This document shows, in pieces, positions 33,761 through 46,322 of a stretch of 64,000 bases of DNA. Location: positions 1-64,000 of the forward strand of contig WSYH01002502.1 in the NCBI GenBank assembly GCA_036426205.1. Reading direction: 5' to 3'. Under the pieces are notes generated by a model. It saw only the letters and a program-made list of their open reading frames with translations. It was not told the origin of the DNA and made no database searches. The position numbers and the translations under genes are program-made. Each line of letters opens with the position of its first letter. The stretch's first letter is position 1. This DNA is from Ascaphus truei (Eukaryota > Chordata > Amphibia > Anura > Ascaphidae).

Positions 33761-34194
33761 AATCACTAACTAAGACATCAAAAATTAATGAATACAACTT
33801 GCACAACAAAAATATGCACTTCCATAGAGCAGCCCCAAATGGTGCAGACACATACCTGAGAAAGCAAGAGGAAGTCTTGCGACTTGCGAAGGGTTGTATC
33901 ATTTTTTGGCTGCAAAGTGCCCCATCAATGTGATGTCACCTTCCTTTGATGCTGCACTTTACTCTGTGGGAAGTGAAATAGAGGAGAATGCCACACCACT
34001 CATAGAAATCCATCAGGACAGAAGCGGAGAAGCTGACAATCAAAACAGATCAGAGATGCTTTGATCGCCCTGATATTTGTGAATGTATACATTTGATCAT
34101 ATATTATTTCATAATTAGTTTAAAAGTCTATGCTGTATAGCCTTAAAAATGTATTAAAATAATTATTGCTTGTTGTACACAGTACTATACAACA
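33761..34194. other. Unassigned stretch
   Basis: Nothing recognised. It lies between repeat R copy 1 and the TA target of the Tc1-like element at 34197. Confidence 0.4.
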
Positions 34195-34468
34195 TACAGA
34201 TGCAGCGGCCGTTATTCGAACAAATCACGGAGCTGTTTTCGTGTGCTCTGCTGTACTCCACGAGGTATTCATGGTGCATTCACGCAGCATTCACACCCTG
34301 TGTTTACCGCAGTGGATCTGTTTAATTTAATGGTTTCAGATTTCTTTGGGTGCAATTCTTCGCGTATCCGCCAGGTTATAGAAATGAATGAATTGTAATG
34401 TGTACAGTACTGTGCTACTGTGTCAATTTGCAGGTGTTTAAAAAACAGATAAAACCAAGTCTACCACA

Positions 34469-34530
34469 GTGATCCATTGGGAATCGACCTTGGTCCTTGA
34501 AGACGCTGAATATGTTATAAAACCTGTAAT
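34469..34530 (+). pseudogene. Remnant of the forkhead-gene N-terminal exon
   Basis: VIHWESTLVLEDAEYVIKP matches VVHCESTLVLEDTENVIKF at the start of the forkhead frame at 46880. It lies at the same distance (about 270 bases) inside the same TIR. Both copies are preceded by CCACAG, a possible splice acceptor. The forkhead domain itself is deleted here. Confidence 0.65.
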
Positions 34531-34924
34531 GAATGGCTCTGGGGGATGTGTAGATAAGCAGTTCAATTCACTTTGGTTTGTTAGGCTTTGTGTGTGTGTG
34601 GGGGGGGGGGGGGGGGGTAAAGTGTGTATGCAGGATTATTAGTTCAAAGAAATCTTTTGAACAGTTCATGTTTTGAACCCCCCCACCTACAAATAAAAAT
34701 TACAATATGCCAACCCACCTCATAAAATACAGTATACATGACTGTAGTGTAGAATTAAAAAGCTAGTGATTGATTGTAAGAATAGCAAAAATTGTAATTT
34801 TTTTTCAGACTTGAAATTTACATTGAATGAGAATTAATTCTCGCCAAATCCACCAGAAAGTGGAGTCAGTATCACACTCATCCAGGTGTGCAAGATTATA
34901 CCTGTACCTGTAGTTCAAAGATAT

Positions 34925-35115
34925 ATATGCATGCGCCTAAATGTGATGATATGTACGTGCGTTTCAACAAGGTTCCAATGAGACATACACAGATGCGCCT
35001 AAATGTGATGACACGCATATGCATTTCAACTAGGTTCCAATGAGACATACACGCATGCGCCTAAATGTGATGACACGCATATGCATTTCAACAAGGTTCC
35101 AACTTGACATACTGT
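34925..35115. repeat. ~59-bp minisatellite inside TBF element
   Basis: Three units of GCGCCTAAATGTGATGA + CATTTCAACAAGGTTCCAA + TGAGACATACAC. Two units occur inverted at 43735-43860 and one partial unit at 45285-45335 in the larger copy. Confidence 0.85.
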
Positions 35116-35852
35116 ACAAGCATGTGTGAAAAAAATATTTTACATTCGGAAGAAGAAGCGACGTTGTATTTTTGTAATACTCCTTTTCCCTTTATTATCC
35201 TGTACAAATACACTTAATTCATTAAAAAATACTATTATTACTGTACTGTATGTGTGCTCATATTGTACTTTTAATCTGTGTATGGCTAAGGAGCCTTAGA
35301 AAGGACTTCTTTCCCATGTACACTATACACTATACGGTATACAGTATGAACTCGTAACGTTAATCTTCAAATTACAACTACAGATGCTGAAGTACTGTAC
35401 TGTACGGCAATAAAACAACTCACACTTGCCCACTTGAGTTTCTCGACGGTATTGCAGACATTGCTAAAATGCCATTTTCTGCACACGATAAAAATACAAG
35501 TCAACACGCGTCCTAAGGCGGTATGGTTGGAAGAAATCACGCTCCATGTTATGGGTATTTTGAGGTATACAACTCGTGACGTGTTCAAATAACGGCCGCT
35601 GCATCCGTAGTAATCAGTGCTTGAATTCCAGTAAAATAGAGACAGATATCGAGGGAGATCCAGATGTCCTCCCTGCTGGTACTCAGAATAATATGGAGGA
35701 CGGTTGGCAAGTCCAGGACGAAAGTTCTGGCAAGTATTGTTATGGGAGACAAGGTTATTTGCACCATTTTACCAGGCTCATTCATTGAACAAAACAAGGT
35801 AATGAATTCAATTGAAATTTATTCGGCTTAAATTCGCTTACACACAATGATA

Positions 35853-36212
35853 CTGCTGCGGCCGAGTTTATTCGAGCATTTGCCCGTTCTCGGCCGCAGC
35901 AGTAACCTGGCGCGCGCCGGAGGGTGCCGGGCGTGCGCCGAAGCAGCGGAGGAGCGCCCTCCGATCGGGGCTTTCTTCCTCCCGCTGCCGGGTCCGTCGG
36001 GTCCCCCGGAACCCCCTGCCGCCGTCCCCCACATCGCGGGACACCAGGGCTCCCTCGGGGAGCCCTGGACGCGTGTGTAGGGGGCGCAGGCACCCGATGA
36101 CGTGTGACCGCGCATCGGTGACACGCGGCACGCCGAGGGGATGCCACTAGCAAGCCGGGAAATCTCTCAGCTTGCGGAACTGGCCGCAGTGCAATAAATC
36201 GTGTCGCCAGTG
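35853..36212 (+). mobile_element. GC-rich MITE with M1-like ends
   Basis: Flanked by TA. The left end carries TTTATTCGAGCATTTGCC and the right end, inverted, CTGGCGACACGATTTATT, both like MITE M1. The interior is strongly CpG-rich. The first 54 bases (35851-35904) form their own hairpin with 16-base perfect arms (TACTGCTGCGGCCGAG). Confidence 0.65.
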
Positions 36213-36513
36213 TATACAAGATACAGACAAAAAGACACACTTACTTTGGGGCTGAGGTCGAAAACTAGAATTTCCTAGGTGCAGGGAACTCTTTAGGAAA
36301 GTTTTACCCTGACCAGGACTTAACCCAGAATCTCCTGGAACCCAAATCGGCATAAAATTCCATACACCACCGCTGCACTATGTTCTCTTCTGAGTACTTG
36401 GTCCCTCCTGACCGCGAGTTACTCCAAATCTCCTGGAACTCAAATCGGCATAAAATCCCAGCCGCGTCCGCTACGATTGTTTCTGAGAACATGGGCACAG
36501 GAAGCTGGACTTA

Positions 36514-38800
36514 GGGCCTCATGCAGTAAGCGCCGAAAAGTCGTTTTTTTGCCAAAAATGCCTCGGCGATTCAGTAAGCCCCGATAAACTGCCGGTAACA
36601 GCAAAAATCAACGGGTTTTTTTGCCGGTAAACATTTTTCGGCAGCCGTGCGGCGAAAAACCACTTTACAGCACTGATCGACAATTTTTCAAACACAATCA
36701 ATTCTAGAAGCCCCGATCAGCTTATCGCAGCTGATCGCCACTCTAGAATTGAGAATTAAGTGCCAATCTGTCCCGGCAAATAAAGTTAGCAGGAAGGTGG
36801 GGAGAAGTATCAGCAAGGACAGTGGGACGGCATTTAGAAAAAATGTAGGCCTTTCTCATGCATGAGATTGTTGACAGTGGTCTCCGGAGCTGATATCCGT
36901 TAATATCAGCATCGGAGAACCCCGTCATGCATCCGATGCCGGAAAAATGCATTTACAGCCCACTTCATTACCTTAGCAGCTAACCGCTAAGGCAATGAAG
37001 GGGTTAACCACCCGTGCCAGGCTTATTGTGGGTAGCGGGGTTGGGTGAAGGGGATATTTCGTCCTTGGTGGGTGTTTAGACCTTGCAGGGGGGTTGCGGG
37101 TGGACTTAACCCATTCAATAACTTAGCCGTGAATACCGCTAAGGTAATGAATGGGCTAACCCTCCCGTCTACCCACCCGCAAGGTCTAAATACCCATCCT
37201 TGGGGCTAATACCCCCTTCACCCACCCCCACTACCCACAATAAAAAAATACACACTACATCCGCACTACCCACCTCCTAGGCCCTCAATAAACATTACTA
37301 TATATAATACACTACCCATCCCCTGTGCCACCAACAACCCCTATACCCCCCTAGCATACAGTACATATATTTTATTTGGATGCACAGGAATGATACTATA
37401 GGCCGGCGGTTGCCTGCGGGTGGTCCCCGCGGGTGTCCGGGGTTCCCCACTTGCCTGCAGTACCAATTCTGTGCCCCCCAAAAATATAAAAACAACAATA
37501 GTTATAAAAAATACAACCCCCCCCCCTTGCCCAAACAATTTTACAATTTTGCTCATTACTGTAATGTATGTGTTAAGGGGGGGGGGTTGTTTTTAATTAA
37601 AAGTATTGATGTATTTTTTTTTAAATGGGGGCACAGAATTGGTACAGCAGGAAAGCAGGGACCCCCGGACACCTGAGGGCCGCCACCGCCGGCCTATAGA
37701 ATCATTCCTGTTGATCCCCAAAAATTAAGCTAGAATATGTATGTTAGGGGGGTATAGTGGTTGTTGGGGCACAGGGTGTGTGTTGTACAGTATATTGCAA
37801 TGTTTATTGTGGACAATTGTCCCCAATAAACATGCTATTGTGTCTTAAGCCCTTCATTACCTTAGCGAATAGCCGCTAAGGTAATGAAACTGCTTTAATG
37901 TATTTTTAATAATAGTGTGCGGGAGCAGGGTTTCTCCTGAGATGAACTGCATTGATTTCTGGCTCTGGGACACCTTGCTCCCTAAGTTACAGGCCCCGGT
38001 ATGGGGCAACGGGTGCCGGTATCCCATTGTTTACATGTCACACGTCACTCGACGTGGACGCAATAAAGATGGCGGCGACACTGGCACCCGATGCCCCATA
38101 CCGGGGCCTGTAACTCGGGAAGCAGGGGGTCCTTGAGGCTGAAATCAATGCGTTTCAGCTCAGGAGACCCCCTGCTCCTGAACACTATTATTAAAAATAC
38201 ATTAAAGCTTCTTCATTACCATAGCGGATAGCCGCTACGGTAAAGAATTATTGTTTATTGATACTAGTGTTTTGTCACTAGTGTAGATGTGCAGGGGGTA
38301 TCCGGAGCAGAACCACGTTAGTTTCAGGTCTGGGGCCCCCTGCTTCCCGAGATACAGGCCCTGTTATGGGGTGCCGGTATCCCTCTGTTTTGGATACATC
38401 ACACGGTCACGTGATCGGGACATTTAAATGCAGATGGACACTGGCACCTTATACCAGGGCCTGTATCTCGGGAAGCACGGGGTCGCCAAACTGAAAACAA
38501 TGAGGTTCAGCTTCGGAGACCCCCTGCACATCTACACTATGAGTAAAAAATTTATAAAAAAAAAATTCTGCCGAGATTTACACAGAGAGAGGCGAATCTT
38601 TCTCTGCTGCAGACAGATCTCGGCAGATGATCCCTTCTCGGCAGGTAGAGCGTCTCGCAATCGGCTACTCGCCATGTTTTGAAATGTTTCTCTCGCAGGG
38701 ATTCGGCCCCTCCTCCATACTGTGAGGGCAACACGCAAAAAACATGGCGATTTAAAACCCCTGCCGTGTGTGCCTTTTCACCCTTTACTGCATGAGGGCC
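36514..38800. mobile_element. Non-autonomous hairpin-array element with GGGCCTCATGCAGTAA ends
   Basis: Ends GGGCCTCATGCAGTAA and, inverted, GGCCCTCATGCAGTAAA are flanked by TTA on both sides. Three-base TWA duplications and G-rich ends are typical of PIF/Harbinger elements, so that superfamily is the best guess. There is no coding capacity. The interior is a series of separate hairpins: 36960-37010, about 37105-37165, 37375-37715, 37855-37890, 37918-38192, 38210-38250 and 38285-38545. It is inserted in repeat R copy 2. Confidence 0.7.
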
Positions 38801-40027
38801 TTAGTCTCTGGGGACAGACATTTCAGGCTTGTAATCGTAGCCGGTTTCTCTGCTATTCGCGAAGAAGTAGCTTTGAAAAACCCGCCCGCGCTCTTAATAC
38901 GGGGAACTCCGAATCTGATTGACTACCAGATTCTTATAGTATTCTGAGTTTCATTCACAAAACTCAACAGCCAATCAACACGTGGCAACTTTGCCAAGCA
39001 GCCAATCAGAGCCAAACCGGCTAGAAAAGCCGGGCAAGTGGGAAATCAGAAATAGCCAATAGACATGATCAAGCATTCCACCTCTCTCACCTGGCTATCT
39101 CAATGACACCCTCTGGGCACGCTCCAATCAATTGCAGCCCAGAGGACTGCCATTGATCTCCGGACCTGGTACTCCACCTTTCCCCGCTGACCAAATGTAA
39201 TTCTCACCTCTGGGCATCCTGTGGTTGCTTTGAACTCCAATGTCCAGCAGACTTACCGGCGCCTATGGGTTAGCTCGGGTAGCCTGTTTGAACATCGGTT
39301 CCGAATGTGAAAACCATAACATTAAAGTATATTTAATAATAAATGAAGGTGTAGTTTTAATATATTTCTGAGTCTCTGGGTACAGGGGACAGAAGAAGAA
39401 AAATGTTGTAGTTTTATTCCTATCTGCATTATTCCACACGCACATTCTCTTGGACACAGTCTGGACTCTCAGAGTCCCCCCTCAACCTTATATATAGTTT
39501 GGGCACTCACAAACCCTATACTGATTGTGGGGTACCTGGGCACTATCTGGGGTACCTCCCTTAACCTAGGGATCCCCTCAGCTACAGGAATATATGTTTT
39601 ATCCCTGTGCCCAATTCTCTGTTTTGGGTTGTGCTGAAACACGGTACCCTAGTGGTGAGTTGCACTTGTGTTTTCAATGGGAGATATTGCTGGGAGAATG
39701 TGCCTACATGTATCCGAGAATCAGGCATGATTCCAGGGTACATTTATGGGGGAACCGACAACTCCGGACCCCAATTTCCTAGGCACATTCTGTCAAGGGT
39801 TCCTGCGCAACACCCCCTTGAAACTCGTACCCTAGCAATCCCTGCTTGCTGGCATGCCCGGAAAGGAAAAAACATGAAAAATACTTTTATTACACACAGT
39901 ATAACAGAATAGTACATTGTTACTGAGCCCAAGACGTAACTCTCTTCGACCCTTATACACGGATCAGGGGTAACCAAAACGGGCTTAACCTTTATTTAAG
40001 ATCCTGGTTACCCCCTACCATGACAGC

Positions 40028-40756
40028 ATACACCATGAAAGCCATGAAAGCATACAGTATTTGGATGTAAATATTAATTTGATAATTATAATCTATCCAC
40101 TATATTGTCTTCCAACAGGTCATGTACCCAATGAAACAACAGAAATAATAAAAACACCCCATTGTTAAGAACACAGAAAGTTATTTTTGTTTCAGTTATC
40201 TGATTCAAATTAGTCTATATTTATAAAAAAAAAAGTGAATGGCATAATTAGAATCTGCTCTTGAATGGCTAGTTAAAAAATATATATAAATATTGGGGAT
40301 TTTCTCAATTTGGTCTGTAGGTCAATTTATGAAGACTGTAGAATTAGAGTATTGAATTCATAATGAGAAGTATAAAGCTTTAGAAATTCTATCTATTGAA
40401 AGTGGGGATTTTTACACTCCCTCTCACTTTATACTCACCATACTGCTAGCATTATAGTGTTCTAAATAAATATGTTATGCGAGAATGGACTGAAATGAGA
40501 GCAAATATATTGAAGCATTAGAATCTTTTTCCAGTTTAGTACACAGTAGTTTAAAAAGTGTCTGCAGTAAACTGTTGCTAATCATTTCCATCTGTTCATA
40601 ATTTAAGTTGCATGCTGTAGCAGATATAAAAAAGTAAGTCTAGGCAATGTTTTATGTAATATTACAAAACATTCACTGAAGCACAAAAGTTGGCACAACT
40701 TGCTTCAGTTACACAGTTAACATTGTACAATAAGTAACAACGAATATGTTTTAGTG
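40028..40756. other. Unassigned AT-rich stretch
   Basis: No repeats or coding signals recognised; possibly single-copy DNA. Confidence 0.35.
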
Positions 40757-40758
40757 TA

Positions 40759-41171
40759 CTGCACCGACACACTTTATTTGAGCAAATACCCAGTATGTAC
40801 CTGGCAGATACCTGGAATGCGCCGCTCCTCACCTCTGACAAGCCCCGTTGCGTTTGCCTTCCCAGCCTGGGTTCATGCCTGGGTTCATGCCTGGCTGACG
40901 GGCGGCTGATCTGTTAAATGATAATGATTAGGATTTAATAGGCTGCAATGCTTCGCGTGTCTACCAGATGGCATAAATTCATGAATTGTAATGCAGTATA
41001 TATATATATATATACTGTGCAGTATTGCAGCCAGTGGGAATAAAATGCTTCAATCCCTGCCTGGAAAATACCTCAATGCACTCGGGCAGAAAACAGTCAC
41101 AAACCTCAATACACCCGGGTATACCCGAATTCGTGGGACTAGCCGAGCTCGAATAAAGTGTGTCGCCAGTG
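40759..41171 (+). mobile_element. MITE M1, copy 2
   Basis: Near-identical to 26586-26982 with the same ends and flanking TA. It has a small internal duplication (GGGTTCATGCCT twice, about 40870-40890). Confidence 0.85.
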
Positions 41172-41589
41172 TATCTTCGTAGTTACAGTAACACAATTGG
41201 AAAATGGGTCTGTAATGTTATTGCTCCTGAAGTGGGTAAAATTGGTTTTAATCTTAGCACTAATTATTATCACGAATGTAACAACTGAGGACATACTGAA
41301 GAAAGACGAATGTAAGCATTTTCCACAAATAAAACAGTGAAACCGGTTGGCAATAGAGTATTGATAAATTGTGCTGGAGGACCTCAGTGTACAATAAATT
41401 CAAATGGCGAAAGTAATTCAAATAACTGGATGCAGATGCTGTCAATACTGTATCTAATGTCAGTGTTTCACATTTTATTAAAAACTAGTATGTATTTAAC
41501 ATTAACTTAATTTCTGAGTGTGGTACTGGATGGCACATGATGGCAGCTCTGTGCTGCAAAACACCAGCTTGTAGCTTTTCATATACAGT

Positions 41590-42211
41590 ATGATATATTC
41601 TGCAATTGAAGTCGGGACAGATAACAAGGCAACTCTATCTGAGATCTATGAGTATATCATAGACAAGTACGAATATTTTAAAAATTTCACCAAAACAGCA
41701 AGGGTGGAATAATTCTATCAGACACAACTTAAGTTTGAATGATTGCATTATTAGAACATGTCCACGTACCGGCAAGAAAGGGGGTTGCTGGTCGCTGCAC
41801 TCATCTTGGGTGGGTACGTTCGATCATGGTAACTTCCAAAGGAGAAAGATATTGATCAGAACCAAGAGATTAAATAATCAAAACTTCACGAGCCAGTCCC
41901 TCCAATTTGCCACCACCCGCTTATCAGCTCCAGTCTGAGTGCCTGCTTTAATACCAATATCCCTACCAGTATGGGCCAACCAAACTGAAACCCAGATGAA
42001 CCTAGATCCCATCTTATTTGCACAACCTGAGTACATGCCTCAACAGGATTATATGTCTCTGTCTGGCTACCTGCAACAAAGTCATTATCAGCATGGACCA
42101 AACAACGAGATGAACCAGCATCCAAACTGCATGATTGACTTGAGCTTCTATGCAGAGCACACCCCTGGCATAAACAGTGGGTCACTGCCACCTGGTTGGC
42201 AAGGTTTATAA
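41590..42211 (+). pseudogene. Forkhead (FOX) domain pseudogene 1
   Basis: The frame starting near 41590 reads AIEVGTDNKATLSEIYEYII...KYEYF, helices 1-2 of a forkhead domain. After a 1-base shift at about 41704 it continues WNNSIRHNLSLNDCIIRT, the recognition helix 3, then GKKGGCWSLHSS...FDHGNFQRRK, wing 1 and end. The same frame runs on, past one TGA at 41936-41938, through a Gln/Ser/Tyr-rich C-terminus (YMPQQDYMSLSGYLQQ) to a stop at 42209-42211. The first strand (KPxxSY) is only faintly visible at 41560-41590. FDxGNFRRK-type ends occur in FOXI-like factors, but I would not name a gene. It is either a decayed host FOX retrocopy or a second transposon-borne copy; no TIR was found on its left. 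Confidence 0.75.
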
Positions 42212-42648
42212 TCAACATAAATATAATGTAACTGTCATTCCCAATGACACCCATATTGTATGCCATAGCCCATAAATGCATTAACGCATGCACACTCTAA
42301 TGTGCATACGCGCACACGCACACATTCACGGTTTCACGCATGCGTACTGTACATAAAGCAGTTCATTATTGTTTATTCATACTGGAGTGTACAGTGGTAA
42401 CAAATAAGTGAAGAAACACTGCACACCCGATAGTGATGATTAAGTGAATAAAAACATAAATACAACAAATGTTATAGTGAATATCAAGTGAATAATAAGA
42501 AATAAAGAATCTGATATAACGTGACTGTGTATAGCAAACAAATGTGATAAAAATTAATGTAAGATCATGAGTGCTGTGTTAAAACAACATTAGTTTAAAT
42601 ATAAACCTGTGTTATAGTAAAACATGAGATGCTGCAGCTGGTTACATA
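42212..42648. other. Unassigned stretch
   Basis: CACGCACACAC-type alternating runs and AT-rich DNA. No gene. Confidence 0.4.
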
Positions 42649-43069
42649 AAGATCCAGCAGCCGCTATTCGAACACTTCACGCGTTGTATACCTCGGAATA
42701 CCCATGTCATGGCGCGGGATTTCTTCCAACCATACCGCCTTAAGACGCGAGTGCAGGCGAGTGCAGGCGAGTGCAGAAAATGGTATTTTAGTGTTCTGGT
42801 TTTTAAACACCTGAAATTGACAAAGTTGCACAGCAGCACAATACTGTACACATTACAATTCATTCAATTCATTGCATTTAATTGCACACAATCCATGAAA
42901 TTCAAACAAAGCAAACACGATACAAACAGCTCTCGCGAGCGGCGTGCTCACGTGACATTGTGCACCGCTCCCCAGCTGCGCGGCAACTAATTCCTTGCAA
43001 CTTGTCTCCTGCAGCCTATCGCGGCTCCCGCTGGGGTCGCGCCTCCTCTCCACCTCCTGTCCATTGTTC

Positions 43070-43640
43070 CTGCTTCCTATTTATACCCTGCTCATACTCA
43101 GAGTCATTGCTGAGCATAACTCTTGTGACCTTGTGTTCTGCGTTCTGTTTTGCCTTTCTACAGTCTTGCTACTACCTTGCTAGTGCTTTGCTGCTGTTTC
43201 TCTGTTGCTTTCTTGTGTACCAACCTGGATTGGTCATAGGACCCCCTGTGGATAAAGACCCTGGCTTGACTATTGGACTCCCTCTGGATAAAGACCTCAG
43301 CTTGCCTCTGACTACCCGCACCACTCCATCCACCCGCACCACTCCATCCCAGACTTCGGCTTGCCTCTGACTACCCGCACCTCTCCATCCCAGACCTCGG
43401 CTTTCGAACAATCTACCACTCTCCTGGCTCCAACCCTAGACTACGGCACACAAACACTAACTATCCCACTGGCTCTGCCCCTGGATCTCAGCAAGTACTC
43501 TCACTAACCCAATCTCTCCAACCCAGGCCCGGATACGCTGACTATCCACCCTCCAGGCGTGGTCCTGCTGCTGTGGATGTGTTGTCTTGTACTTTCCAAC
43601 CTCAGTACCAGGGTCCCACCTTGTTCGTGGTGAGCACAAG
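43070..43640. repeat. C/T-rich degenerate repeat stretch
   Basis: GACTACCCGCACCACTCCATCC-like units and GACTCCCTCTGGATAAAGACC-like units recur. Frames on both strands are low complexity. It resembles the leader region of an LTR retroelement but has no defined ends. Confidence 0.4.
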
Positions 43641-43933
43641 CTTTACAAGGGAAAAGGAGTAATACAAAAATATAACGTCGCTTCTTCTTCCGAATGTAAA
43701 ATATTTTTTCCGCTCATGCATGTACAGTATGTCTCATTGGAACCTTGTTGAAACACATATGCGTGTCATCACATTTAGGTGCATGCGTGTATGTCTCATT
43801 GGAACCTTGTTGAAACGCACGTGCGTGTCATCACATTTAGGCGCATGCGTGTAGGTATTTGAACTACAGGAACAGGTATAATCCTGCACACCCGGATGAG
43901 TGTGATACTGACTCATCCTTTCTGGTGCATCCG

Positions 43934-44320
43934 CCCAGACCACCTACCCTCGCCTGCTGCCAGAAGCATACCCGCTCCAGGATTGTAATGCTCCCAGACA
44001 TCATCTTCAGAGAACTGCCCCAGCACGTCCGGGAGAAATACAAGATTAGAAGTGCTGGTATAGCCCATAAATATGCCCTGTTCATCTTTAAACCCCACGT
44101 CAGTTTTGAGATGAACAGCGAGTGGACCCACAATGTAAATTATGAAGGAAATAAATTCAAGAAGGGTCTGACAGCAAATTTAAGGAACTTAGTTTTGGAA
44201 GAAGTGCAGCGTTATTTTAATGTTATGAGAACCATGAGGTACACCATCAATGGCCTTTTGAGGCATACAAGGGCTCTTCCCTGGAAGGACCGCCAATTTT
44301 TGCACGACTTTTCTGTTTGA
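43934..44320 (+). pseudogene. BEN-like accessory gene, copy C (C-terminal exon, intact frame)
   Basis: The frame is open without a stop to 44318-44320. It gives PPTLACCQKHTRSR, LPDIIFRELPQHVREKYKIR, KYALFIFKPHVSFEM and then VNYEGNKFKKGLTANLRN, LEEVQRYF and YTINGLLRHTR. It aligns throughout with copy A across the PLE insertion point, and this is the only uninterrupted version of the domain here. The basic G-x-KK-x-L block, the following helix and the final IN-x-LLR helix fit the BEN fold. A CGCCCAG just upstream could be a splice acceptor. BEN proteins bind DNA and often repress transcription; that role here is inference. Confidence 0.6.
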
Positions 44321-46320
44321 TTGCACTGTACTGTAGTTCAAAATTTATAGAAAAATGTTTTTAATCTTAAAAAGAAACCTGTTGATTGTTTTACATTGTT
44401 TAATTGGGTAATGCTTTTAATGCTTGGTATAATCATTTATTTCTATTTCTGTTTTGCATGTGCATGTCTTGAGCTGGGCGAAGATAAAGTGCAGAAAATC
44501 CCCCGCCCCCTTTTTACCACCAATACTGGCAGGTAAGACACAGTGCTCCAATCCATAATTTATTATAGTTATAGTTATACTGTATACAGTATAGAGTTAC
44601 AGTATACACTGTACAGTATACGGTATTTATACCGTTTTACTGTATATAGTTAGATAGTAGTTATAGTCCAATATTGTGAAATACTCACTGCTTTTAATGC
44701 ACTAATCCTGGTGACGTTTCTTTTTCTTTTCAGAGCTGCAGAACTACAGGAAGGAGGGGGGGGGGGAATGTGCAAACGTATTGTACTGTGTGAAAACTGG
44801 AGTACCAATCAGTAATTTGCCCAAATCTCCCCCCCTCTCTCAATGACAAAAGAACTACAGAATGTAATGCAGCCATTACGATGAAGATAAAGACAAGATT
44901 GTTCATTTTGAAGAAGAGACGACCTACTGTATTTTTGTATTATTCATTTTCCTTGATTATCCTGTACAAATAAAATTGTTACTTCTTTAAATTCATGAGA
45001 ATTATTTGAACACCCCCAAATAAAAATTACAGTATTCCACCCACCTCATAAAGTAAAGTATACTGTACATGACTGTAGAATTAAAAAGCTAGTGATTGTA
45101 AGAATGGCAAAACTTGTTAAGCCCATGTCAAGAAAAAAAAGGGGTCTCTTTTTTTCTGACTTGGAATTCACATTGAATGCGGAGTCAGTCATTCTCGCCA
45201 AATCCCCAAGAAGGATTTACAGTATCACACTCATCCGGGTGTGCAGGATTGTACCTGTACAGTAGTTCAAAGACATACACGCGTGCGCCTAAATGTGATG
45301 ACACGGTTCCAATGAGACATACACGCATGCACATAAAATAAAAACAGTATGAAAAGATGAGCAAGCCTTGCAAAAGTTGAAAGTATTGAATAATAAATAA
45401 TACATATAGAATAAAAGATATATATTTTTATTTTATTCTTAGCAGACATATGCAAGTCTACTGTAATTATACTGCAAAATGCATACAAATGCAACGTCAA
45501 TAAAAAAGTATTGAATATGAATCAATAAAAATTCACAATGCGCAAGCAACGTTTTAAAAAAACGATATTAGAGGTCCATCGAAATTCCTCCTTTTGCCTT
45601 TTGAATCTTGATGTCAAAGTTTCTTTTCTGGGAAAAAAAAAAGATTCTATGATTTCCGGTATTGCGCATGTGTCAAGTCGCGTCATTGGGAATTAAAGCA
45701 GCAGTTCAAGCAATATCCTACATGTGTGTCTGTTCGATGAGAACAAACTTCTGATAGGCTCTGGCTATTGAGCCGTGCCCTTTCCCTAGCTGTTCACCAA
45801 TTGTACTGTATCTACTGTAGTAACTGCTCAGTCAATCATATTGCAGGACTACATTTTCAATAATTGTGCAAGAATTGAATTAAATTAAATAACCCTGAGC
45901 AAAGTGATTGATTACAGGAGAACGGACCGATCTGCAGATTACTGTAGCAAATCACTTGTCTGTGTGCATATTGTATTGATGCACATATTGTTTTTTAATA
46001 CTTTTTTTAAACACGGCAGCTTGAACTGCAGCTTTAAACTTAATACTGTACTGTATAGTGTAATACAGGTAGTTACTATAGTAAATTACATTTACCTTCA
46101 TTATAAACTGTCACTCCCGTAGTCTGCATTATAGTTGACAGGTGACAGCTGGCCTGCTACTCCTGTACTTGACAGCTGATGAAGCTGGAAATCTTTTTGG
46201 TATACGCAAGCTTGCAGGTACCGGTATGTAAAATCGGGCTCAGGCTGGAAATTGTGCAGGTATTTCGGTGGGGACAGGAAGACGGATTGCCGTTCACCAA
46301 GTTTACACTGACGGTCGGAC
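44321..46320. other. TBF element non-coding interior
   Basis: AT-rich with CTGTA-type palindromes (44570-44650). A block at 45000-45310 is shared with 34680-34990 in the small copy. 45310-46320 has no recognised features and no transposase remnant I can see. Confidence 0.45.
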
Positions 46321-46322
46321 CG

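Larger units (their letters stand above)
34197..35607. mobile_element. Tc1-like element 'TBF', internally deleted 1.4-kb copy
   Basis: Ends CAGATGCAGCGGCCGTTATT and, inverted, CGGATGCAGCGGCCGTTATT are flanked by TA at 34195-34196 and 35608-35609. The left side matches the forkhead-side end of the 42649-47137 copy, and the right side matches its other end (GAGGTATACAA, GGCGGTATGGTTGGAAG). The interior keeps a forkhead-ORF N-terminal remnant (34469-34530), a poly-G run (34605-34617) and a 59-60-bp minisatellite. Confidence 0.8.
35736..40027 (+). repeat. Repeat R, copy 2, split by two insertions
   Basis: It starts TGTTATGGGAGACAAGG and ends CCTACCATGACA. Colinear with copy 1 once the MITE at 35853-36212 and the hairpin element at 36514-38800 are removed. 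Confidence 0.65.

Noticed and set aside
35576..35788. SSKIETDIEG as a further copy of the accessory-gene KIETDIAG block
   Set aside because: The match covers only about eight residues and the flanking DNA does not align; treated as chance.
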